Shown piece by piece: positions 1 through 5,544 of a stretch of 8,170 nt of DNA. A program made the position numbers and the translations under genes. The stretch comes from an uncultured Porphyromonadaceae bacterium (GTDB lineage: Bacteria > Bacteroidota > Bacteroidia > Bacteroidales > Muribaculaceae): assembly GCA_900551515.1 (NCBI GenBank), contig URWH01000076.1, positions 1 to 8,170 on the forward strand, given 5' to 3'. Numbering within the stretch: the stretch's first letter is position 1; each line of letters opens with the position of its first letter. The notes under the pieces are model-generated. The model was not told the origin of the DNA and made no database searches. It saw only the letters and a list, made by a program, of their open reading frames with translations.

Positions 1-38
1 TTAATGTCACTTAAGCTATGCGACCCTGCCGTCAACAT
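1..38 (-). CDS. Possible start of next efflux-operon gene (partial)
   Basis: An ATG on the minus strand at 38-36 opens a reading frame that stays open to the edge of the window. It gives only about twelve residues, starting MLTAGSHSLSDI. It starts 15 bases after the stop codon of the adaptor gene, and the bases between are A/T-rich, as is usual before Bacteroidetes start codons. By operon logic, an ABC transporter ATP-binding subunit would be expected next, but the visible residues carry no motif that proves it. It could equally be a chance open frame, with the true start lying further left. Confidence 0.35.
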   Translation of the reverse strand, partial: MLTAGSHSLSDI

Positions 39-53
39 TTATTATTAAACAAG

Positions 54-956
54 CTATAATCTCACTTCACCATACTGGCCCAGCTTCAGCCGGCCGTCGT
101 TAACCACAGCTATCTTCACCGCATAGACGAGATTGGCCCGCGTGTCTTCGGTCTGTATCGATTTGGGGGTGAATTCGCTCTCCTGGGCTATCCAGGTCAC
201 AGTGCCGGGATATTCATACTGTTCGTCGCCGCCGAAATCGGCTATCACGGTCACTTTCTGTCCGAGCTTCACGTTGGCCAGCTGCGAGGCGGTGAAGTAG
301 CTGCGGATATAGATGCGGTTGAGGTCGGCCATCTTCACGAGCGGCTTGCCCGGCACTGCAAATTCGTCCTCCTGGGCATATTTCACGAGCACGGTCCCCG
401 TGATCGGCGATTTGACGTTGCTCTTCGCTATCTGCTCGCTGAGCTGTTCGCTCTGATATTGCAGCGCCATAGCGTTATCGCCCAGCGAGTTGCTGCTCTT
501 GCCGAGCGTCGAGAGCAATGCTTCGAGCTGTCCGCGCAGAGTCGCCAGATATGCTTTGGCATCGTCGAGCTGTTTCTGGGTGCCTGCGCCGTCGGCATAG
601 AGCCGGGCAAAGCGGTTCACTTCGTTTTCCTGATGCGCTATCTGCGCCCGCAGCGCGGAAGCCTGGGCGGGTATCGACGGCGCGGAGGTGCGCGTCGACG
701 ATTCCTGCTTGCCTATCTGGCTGCGACGCAGCAGCAGCTCGGTCGAATCGATGGCCGCGATGCACTGGCCGAGGATTATGCTGTCGCCTTCCTCAACGTC
801 AAAACTCAAAATTTTCCCCGTGGTTTCGGCTGACACAGTGACGGTTGTGGCTTCGAAAATGCCTGTGGCATCATAGTCAGGCTTGTCGCTGCACGACCAT
901 AGGGCCGCCACCATTGAGAGCAGCGCTCCAGCGGCTGTTATACTGTTGGTATTCAT
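54..956 (-). CDS. HlyD-family periplasmic adaptor (efflux membrane fusion lipoprotein)
   Basis: This 300-residue protein should bridge an inner-membrane pump and the TolC-like channel encoded just upstream. The N-terminus is a lipoprotein signal: a hydrophobic stretch at residues 8-20, then LWSC with the probable lipidated cysteine at 22. The first half of the biotinyl-lipoyl-like domain spans about 36-72. An alpha-helical coiled-coil hairpin spans about 73-178. The second lipoyl half starts at KSPITGTVL (182-190) and is followed by a beta-barrel region from about 212. The stretch ESEFTPKSIQTEDTRANLVY (259-278) resembles YbhG/YhiI-type adaptors that serve ABC-2 exporters, which is why I expect an ABC pump rather than an RND or MFS pump. 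The ATG overlaps the TolC-like gene's TGA by four bases (953-956), so translation is probably coupled. The length is normal for the family. The pump partner and substrate are unknown. Confidence 0.9.
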   Translation of the reverse strand: MNTNSITAAGALLSMVAALWSCSDKPDYDATGIFEATTVTVSAETTGKILSFDVEEGDSIILGQCIAAIDSTELLLRRSQIGKQESSTRTSAPSIPAQASALRAQIAHQENEVNRFARLYADGAGTQKQLDDAKAYLATLRGQLEALLSTLGKSSNSLGDNAMALQYQSEQLSEQIAKSNVKSPITGTVLVKYAQEDEFAVPGKPLVKMADLNRIYIRSYFTASQLANVKLGQKVTVIADFGGDEQYEYPGTVTWIAQESEFTPKSIQTEDTRANLVYAVKIAVVNDGRLKLGQYGEVRL

Positions 957-2257
957 CGGTTAAGCGTATTTTTAAGTTCGTAGATTTTTTTGAGTAGCTC
1001 TATTTCGTGATAGCGTGCCGTAAGCTCGGCCCGGTTTTCGTCGGTGATTTTGGAGAGCAGCGCCGTGGCGTCGATCACGCCGTTTTCGAGCTGCGATTCC
1101 GCCGACCGGCGCACCGACCGGCGCAGCTCGGTGATCTTCGCGTCGTTAGCCATGGCGGCGCGCAGACTGCGGATGTCGGCATCCTGACCGGTTGCCGCCA
1201 GACGATTGTTGAACAGGAAAGTCTCGCGCTGTGTGGTTGCCTCGAGGGCGGCGAGATCGGCCGTGGCGCGGCGGTTGTTGCGGGTGTAGAGCGAGCTGAT
1301 GTTCCACGTCGCTTTTATGCCCGCCAGCAGGTTGAAATCGGGCCGGCGGGTGCGCATGCTCCGGAAGTTGTCGAAGCTCGGATAGCCGTAGAATGCCTGC
1401 CCGAAAAATCCTATCTTCGGCATCACCTCGGCTTCCACGCTACGGCGCATCACTTCCGAGGCGCGGAGACGGGCGTCGTAGAGCCGCAGCTCGGGACGGT
1501 CTGGCGTCAGGTCCGACGGCTCTTCGGCACTCGGCCGCTCGAGGGTTTTCCCGGCGAGATCGAGGCCGGTGAACACCGACAGAACGTCGCGGTAGGAGTC
1601 CTCGGCACCCTGCGCCAGCAATATCTGCTGTCTGATGCCAAGCAGCTCGGCCTCTATCATGTCGACATCGCTGCGCGTCGCCACGCCGTTGTTGAAGGCG
1701 GCCGTCATCCGGCGCAGATTGGCGTCGAGAAGCGTTTCCGTCTGGCGTGTCTGCTCTGTCTGTTCCTGCATCAGCAGGATGCCGAAATAGAGGTTCTCCA
1801 CCCGCGCACGCAGAGCATACAGCTCCACATCCAGTGCGGCACGGTTCACGTCGGCCGTGACGCGTTCCTGCTCGCGGCGGTAGCGCGATGCCCCGCCGTC
1901 CCAGATGGTCTGGCTGACATCGACGCCTGCACGGTACTGAAACTTGCCGAGGCCGCGGAAGTGCTGCCCCATCTTGTCGAGCATGTCGGTGAGCACCGAC
2001 GGAAATTCGGCAACGGAGTTCTGCACGCTCCCCTGCCCGTAAAGCTCTATTTTCGGCAGCCAGTTACGGTTGATGTCGGAAAGGCTGATGTCGCGCGTCT
2101 GCCCGATGATGTCATACTGCCTTATCAGCGGATAGTTGGCCTCGGCGGCATCGATGCACTGCTGAAGCGTCACCTGCTGTGACACTGCCGACGGCGCGGC
2201 GGCAAACAGCAACGCCAGCGGCAGCAAAAGCCGTTTGTATTTTTCTTTTAGCTTCAT
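953..2257 (-). CDS. TolC-family outer membrane efflux protein
   Basis: A 434-residue outer-membrane factor expected to form the trimeric exit duct of a tripartite efflux pump. It has a Sec signal peptide: a basic start (KLKEKYKR), a hydrophobic core at about 10-21, and a likely cut after residue 26 (AVS|QQ). The mature protein opens with VTLQQCIDAAEANYPLI, a typical first helix of an OEP repeat. Two OEP-like repeats can be placed at about 28-225 and 250-430, rich in long helices such as the final ELTARYHEIELLKKIYELKN segment. There is no lipobox cysteine, so it is not a lipidated OprM-type factor. The ATG shares four bases with the TGA of the TetR gene (2254-2257), and its own stop overlaps the adaptor start in the same way. 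The family assignment is firm. The substrate cannot be read from the sequence. Confidence 0.92.
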   Translation of the reverse strand: MKLKEKYKRLLLPLALLFAAAPSAVSQQVTLQQCIDAAEANYPLIRQYDIIGQTRDISLSDINRNWLPKIELYGQGSVQNSVAEFPSVLTDMLDKMGQHFRGLGKFQYRAGVDVSQTIWDGGASRYRREQERVTADVNRAALDVELYALRARVENLYFGILLMQEQTEQTRQTETLLDANLRRMTAAFNNGVATRSDVDMIEAELLGIRQQILLAQGAEDSYRDVLSVFTGLDLAGKTLERPSAEEPSDLTPDRPELRLYDARLRASEVMRRSVEAEVMPKIGFFGQAFYGYPSFDNFRSMRTRRPDFNLLAGIKATWNISSLYTRNNRRATADLAALEATTQRETFLFNNRLAATGQDADIRSLRAAMANDAKITELRRSVRRSAESQLENGVIDATALLSKITDENRAELTARYHEIELLKKIYELKNTLNR

Positions 2258-2892
2258 GGTTTCATTCTGCTCATTATGGTTTCAATATTTTCTTGCTTGC
2301 GTGCCCGGAGGAACTCCTCGCGCCGCCCTGCTACTCCGGCTGTCTCCAGCAACGGCGCGGCGATGAACGTAAACAGGTTGAGCGACGCTATATCCATCAG
2401 AAAATGCCCCGCATCCATCGGGCGGCACTCTCCGCGTGCAGCGGCATCATCGATCTGGCGCTGAAGACTCATTATCAATTTGTGCCCTTTTATGATGGCC
2501 CGGTTGACAAAGCCGGCGCAGCGCTGCGGATCTCGGGAAACCTCATTGAACACAAACATCGGCAGCTGGGGATTCGCCGCCACGAAGTCGAAGTGCCGGG
2601 CCACGCCCATCTTTATCCGCTCGCTGAAGGTGGCCGACTCGTCGCCGAACGCGCCGAGAAACACCTCCTGAAGCATGTCGGCTTTCTCTGCTATTATCTT
2701 CTCAAAGAGGTTTTCTTTGGTGCGGAAATAATAGTGCAGCATCGCATGGGTGACGCCCGCAGCCTCGGCTATCGAGGTGGTGCGCGCTCCGGCAAAGCCT
2801 TTGCTGACAAATTCCCGCTCGGCCGCCGCAAGAATCTGCTGCTCGGTGGTTGTTTCGCCATTCACTTTACTGTTATTCAACACTTTATTCAT
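2254..2892 (-). CDS. TetR-family transcriptional regulator of the efflux operon
   Basis: A 212-residue one-component regulator. The N-terminal DNA-binding domain is clear. Helix 1 is QQILAAAEREFVSKGF (18-33), and the helix-turn-helix follows at about 38-57, ending in the classic Y-Y-F-x-T-K-E-x-L-F signature (54-63). The C-terminal half (about 65-212) is helical and variable, as expected of a ligand-binding and dimerisation domain, and gives no clue to the inducer. It is the first gene of the TetR, TolC-like, HlyD-like cluster and overlaps the next start by four bases, so it probably represses its own operon. I chose the ATG at 2892. A TTG at 2913 would add seven residues, but it lies inside a palindrome that looks like an operator. 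Confidence 0.92.
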   Translation of the reverse strand: MNKVLNNSKVNGETTTEQQILAAAEREFVSKGFAGARTTSIAEAAGVTHAMLHYYFRTKENLFEKIIAEKADMLQEVFLGAFGDESATFSERIKMGVARHFDFVAANPQLPMFVFNEVSRDPQRCAGFVNRAIIKGHKLIMSLQRQIDDAAARGECRPMDAGHFLMDIASLNLFTFIAAPLLETAGVAGRREEFLRARKQENIETIMSRMKP

Positions 2893-2894
2893 AT

Positions 2895-2921
2895 TAACAA
2901 ATTTGATTAACAATTTTGTTA
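2895..2921. promoter_or_regulatory. Candidate TetR-type operator (27-base palindrome)
   Basis: The arms TAACAAATTTG (2895-2905) and CAATTTTGTTA (2911-2921) are inverted copies matching at 10 of 11 positions, separated by five A/T bases. The site ends two bases before the regulator's ATG at 2892. Symmetry, length and position fit autorepression by the TetR-family protein encoded next to it. That protein binds here only by inference. A/T-rich DNA produces palindromes by chance more readily than mixed sequence, but 10 of 11 matches including C and G pairs is strong. Confidence 0.6.
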
Positions 2922-2924
2922 GTG

Positions 2925-2932
2925 CAATATTA
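2925..2932 (-). promoter_or_regulatory. Possible -7 element for the efflux operon
   Basis: On the minus strand this reads TAATATTG, one mismatch from the Bacteroidetes -7 consensus TAnnTTTG. It lies just upstream of the palindrome at 2895-2921, so a bound repressor would cover the transcription start. I could not find a good TTTG -33 element at the usual distance, so this is weak on its own and rests mostly on position. Confidence 0.3.
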
Positions 2933-3018
2933 TGTACTTTTTGCGGAAGGATAATGCCCGCTCCTGAATTTTTAATATAATTTAACTGTTCGATTCTCCC
3001 TTATTGACCTGCCGGCAC

Positions 3019-3966
3019 TCACCCGACGGTTACCGCCGGCACTGCCGGTATCTTCTCCCAGGCAAACTCGCCGGCAAGTTCGGCCGCGGATACGGGCGTG
3101 GCTTCGGGCAGCAGACCCAACAGCGCCGCCGCACGGCCTATGATGGCTTCGGCGCTGTATTTCTCGCGGAGGGTTGCCATAGATAGCGAGGCGTCGCGTT
3201 TCGAGAGACGGCGTCCTTCAGCGTTGACCACCAGCGGTATATGCGCAAACTCGGGTGTCTCGTAGCCGAGGAGGCCGTAGAGATAGATCTGCTGTGCCGA
3301 CGACAGCAACAGGTCGCAGCCGCGCGTCACCTCGGTCACGCCCATCAAGGCATCGTCGACCACCACCGCCAGCTGATAAGCCCACGCGCCATCGGCGCGC
3401 TGAAGCACGAAATCTCCGCAGTGATGCGCAAGATTCACGCTCTGACGGCCATATACGCGATCATCGAACACAATCTCTCGGTCAGGCACATAAAGCCGGG
3501 TGGCTCCGCGGCGCTCTCCCTCGGCCGGATTTTCAAAGGGCGGCGTTGCCGACGGACGGCATGTGCCGGCATACACCACGCGCCCGTCGCTCTCGTGCGG
3601 CGCCTGCGTGGCCATGATGTCGGCGCGCGTGCAGTGGCACGGATATGTCAGCCGCGTCTTTTTCAGCCGCTCCAGATGCTCGCGATAGATGTCGCTGCGG
3701 AGGCTCTGCATATACGGCCCGTGGCTTCCCGTACCGGCCGTGCCCCCCTCATCCCAGTCAAGGCCGAGCCAGCGAAGGTCGTCCTCGATCGTACGGGCAT
3801 ATTCCATGCGCGAGCGCTGCGGATCGAGATCCTCGATGCGGAGTATCCACCGGCCGCCGCGGCTGCGCACCGAGAGCCACGACGCCAGCGCCGCAGCCAC
3901 ATTGCCCAGATGCATACGCCCTGTGGGCGACGGGGCAAAACGCCCTGTGACAGTCCTGTCGCTCAT
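3019..3966 (-). CDS. gluQ: Glutamyl-Q tRNA(Asp) synthetase
   Basis: This is a truncated GluRS paralogue that lacks the anticodon-binding domain. The known role of the family is to attach glutamate to queuosine at position 34 of tRNA(Asp). The protein is 315 residues from this start, close to the roughly 300 of known members. Visible signatures, in this numbering, are GRFAPSPTG (8-16), the HIGH-class motif HLGN (19-22), and the KMSKS-class motif RLSKR (253-257). The zinc-site pattern C-x-C...Y-x3-C falls at C110, C112, Y132 and C136 and matches the GluQ-RS layout. An in-frame ATG at 3999 would add 11 residues and overlap the recombinase stop by eight bases. I prefer 3966 because it leaves the usual short lead before GRFAPSPTG, and an AGAGGA stretch sits just upstream. 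It is the last gene before the efflux operon. Confidence 0.93.
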   Translation of the reverse strand: MSDRTVTGRFAPSPTGRMHLGNVAAALASWLSVRSRGGRWILRIEDLDPQRSRMEYARTIEDDLRWLGLDWDEGGTAGTGSHGPYMQSLRSDIYREHLERLKKTRLTYPCHCTRADIMATQAPHESDGRVVYAGTCRPSATPPFENPAEGERRGATRLYVPDREIVFDDRVYGRQSVNLAHHCGDFVLQRADGAWAYQLAVVVDDALMGVTEVTRGCDLLLSSAQQIYLYGLLGYETPEFAHIPLVVNAEGRRLSKRDASLSMATLREKYSAEAIIGRAAALLGLLPEATPVSAAELAGEFAWEKIPAVPAVTVG

Positions 3967-3991
3967 CGTTCCTCTTATTTCCCTATCTGCT

Positions 3992-4927
3992 TCAGTCATC
4001 GCGGTTATCAGGCTGTCGGTTACGCGGATGGCACCGCAATATCTCGTCGCGGAGCTTCGACCGGTCGATATGGATGTAGATCTCTGTGGTGGCTATGCTC
4101 TCGTGGCCCAGCATCTGCTGGATGGCGCGCAGGTTGGCGCCCCCTTCAAGCAGGTGGGTTGCAAACGAATGGCGCAGCGTGTGAGGCGATATCACCTTGC
4201 GCACGCCCGCAAGCTCGGCGAGCCGTTTCACGATATAAAACACCATCACCCGCGTCAGCCGATGGCCGCGCCGGTTCAGGAAAAGTATGTGGTCCTCGCC
4301 GGGCTTGATGTTCAGCCGCGAGCGGTCCTCGGTGATATATTTGCGTATCTCGTTGAGCGCCACGTCGCTTATCGGCACTATGCGCTCTTTGTCGCCTTTG
4401 CCGGTCACCACCACAAACTGTTCGTCGAAATACACTTTCGACAGCTCGAGGTTCACCAGCTCCGACACGCGCATCCCGCAGCCGTAGAGCGTCTCGATGA
4501 TGGCACGGTTGCGCTGTCCTTCGGGCGACGACATGTCGATGGCGGCAATCATATTGTCGATCTCTCTGACGGTGAGCACCTCGGGCAACCGCCGCCCTAT
4601 CCGCGGTATCTCCAGCAGGGCCGAGGGGTCGCCGTCGAGAAATCCTTCCATGCGCAGGAATTTGAAAAACGACCGCACGCCGGCTATTATTCGGGCCTGC
4701 GACCGTGAGGCGATGCCCAGATCGTAGAGCGTGGCCACAAAATTCTGCAGCGTGTCGAGGGTCACGTCGCGCAGCGACACGCCCTCGTCGCTGAGATAGG
4801 AGAGCAGGCGCCCGGTGTCGGCGAGATATGCCGCGCGGGTATTATCCGACAGCCCGCGCTCGAGCATCAGATAAGCCGAAAACTGGTCCAGCAGATTGGA
4901 TATGTCGGTGATCTTGCGCTCTGCCAT
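3992..4927 (-). CDS. xerD: Tyrosine recombinase XerC/XerD (chromosome dimer resolution)
   Basis: A 311-residue site-specific recombinase that should act with FtsK at dif to resolve chromosome dimers. The N-terminal SAM-like core-binding domain covers about 8-100 and the catalytic domain about 115-300. All catalytic residues are present: R153 (in GMRVSEL), K177 (in TGKGDKER), H249 and R252 (in SPHTLRHSFATHLL), H275 (in MLGHES) and nucleophile Y284 (in TEIYIH). Each sits five residues after its E. coli XerD counterpart, so nothing is inserted between them. The ATG at 4927 matches family length. An in-frame extension up to 5143 would only add residues read out of frame through the upstream gene, so I rejected it. 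It begins 11 bases after the upstream stop. XerD fits slightly better than XerC, mainly from the CHPR ending (299-302), but the split is not certain. No integron, transposon or phage genes surround it, which favours the housekeeping role. Confidence 0.92.
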   Translation of the reverse strand: MAERKITDISNLLDQFSAYLMLERGLSDNTRAAYLADTGRLLSYLSDEGVSLRDVTLDTLQNFVATLYDLGIASRSQARIIAGVRSFFKFLRMEGFLDGDPSALLEIPRIGRRLPEVLTVREIDNMIAAIDMSSPEGQRNRAIIETLYGCGMRVSELVNLELSKVYFDEQFVVVTGKGDKERIVPISDVALNEIRKYITEDRSRLNIKPGEDHILFLNRRGHRLTRVMVFYIVKRLAELAGVRKVISPHTLRHSFATHLLEGGANLRAIQQMLGHESIATTEIYIHIDRSKLRDEILRCHPRNRQPDNRDD

Positions 4928-4938
4928 GGCCGCTCGTT

Positions 4939-5544
4939 TCAGAACCACACATTGTACAGCTGATGAGGCAGATGCGGCGCGCCCGCATACACGGCCACGC
5001 GGCTGCCTCTGAACAGCATGCCCCGGGCCGTCGAAAGCCACAGGTTGCGTGCCAATCCGCTGGTGCGCCGTTTGTCCGTGAACACCACCACGCCGCCATG
5101 CTCTGCGCATTGCAGCGCCACCGATTCGCCGACCTCGCCGCACACCACCGTCATGTCGGCCGGTCCGTCACCGTCGGTGCGCACCTCGGGCGATCCCTCG
5201 GCCACAGCGGCGATTATGGCATCGCGCACGGCATCGTCGGCCCCCTCCACCACAAGATGCCGGGGCCGGAAATTGAGCGATACCCTGAACAGCAGGAGCA
5301 GCACGGCAGGACGCATGCCCGCCGCACGCGCCAGCTGACGCAGCTGCGGATAGCAGTAGTAGGCGCACGGCTGACTGATCACCCGACGGATAAAGTCGTA
5401 GGCGAAGGGCGAGTCCACGCCGAATCCGCGGCGGCGAGCCAGTCGCCGCGGGGCGCCCATTATCCGGCGGAAACGCCAGCGGGGCTCTCTACTTGCCTTT
5501 TTCCGGTTGCGGTGCAGCAGTCTCATTATCTTTTCTTTTGCCAT
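4939..5544 (-). CDS. Small methyltransferase-like protein, probably degenerate
   Basis: A basic N-terminus of about 40 residues leads into GFGVDSPFAYDFIRRVI and then YYCYPQLRQL. This resembles the start of a Bacteroidetes class I SAM-dependent methyltransferase family (HGVHSPF..., PYY.Y..L..LR). The stretch LLLLFRVSLNFRPRHLVVEG matches the approach to the SAM-binding strand, and the C-terminus ends in a short aromatic tail (YNVWF) as that family does. However, the glycine-rich SAM loop expected after the strand is absent: the sequence continues GADDAVRDAIIAA. The DGNH-type acidic motif is also missing, and at 201 residues it is shorter than the roughly 250 I recall for relatives. I therefore infer loss of catalysis, or a repurposed fold. 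The start is uncertain. ATG 5544 and 5526 overlap the yfhO-like gene by 56 and 38 bases, while 5460 would avoid overlap and give 173 residues. Confidence 0.7.
   Translation of the reverse strand: MAKEKIMRLLHRNRKKASREPRWRFRRIMGAPRRLARRRGFGVDSPFAYDFIRRVISQPCAYYCYPQLRQLARAAGMRPAVLLLLFRVSLNFRPRHLVVEGADDAVRDAIIAAVAEGSPEVRTDGDGPADMTVVCGEVGESVALQCAEHGGVVVFTDKRRTSGLARNLWLSTARGMLFRGSRVAVYAGAPHLPHQLYNVWF

Noticed and set aside
1007..2182. 391-residue open frame on the plus strand
   Set aside because: It is antisense to the TolC-like gene, has no membrane, signal or domain pattern, and is a codon-bias shadow.
2941..2972. GCGG/CCGC inverted pair next to a run of A/T in the intergenic gap
   Set aside because: The stem is only four pairs, and on the minus strand it is followed by A's, so it cannot serve as an intrinsic terminator for the tRNA synthetase gene.
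2984..3002. TTCGATT followed by CTCCC, resembling a tRNA T-arm
   Set aside because: The five bases on the left (AACTG) do not pair with CTCCC, and no acceptor, D or anticodon arm can be built around it.
3011..3049. Direct repeat GCCGGCACT (3011-3019 and 3035-3043) and a CCGGC/GCCGG hairpin at the end of the tRNA synthetase gene
   Set aside because: Most of it is inside the coding sequence, there is no T-run on the minus strand after it, and short GC repeats are expected in this composition, so it is not a convincing terminator.
3689..4708. Long plus-strand frames spanning the recombinase and tRNA synthetase
   Set aside because: They run across two well-supported minus-strand genes, and their composition is low-complexity Arg/His/Ala without motifs.
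3992..4927. Recombinase as an integrase of a mobile element
   Set aside because: The protein aligns residue for residue with Xer housekeeping enzymes, and I see no att-like repeats, cargo genes or mobility genes nearby.
4928..5143. 72-residue N-terminal extension of the recombinase
   Set aside because: It would overlap the upstream gene in another frame, is Arg/Gly-rich without similarity to Xer proteins, and would make the enzyme far longer than the family.
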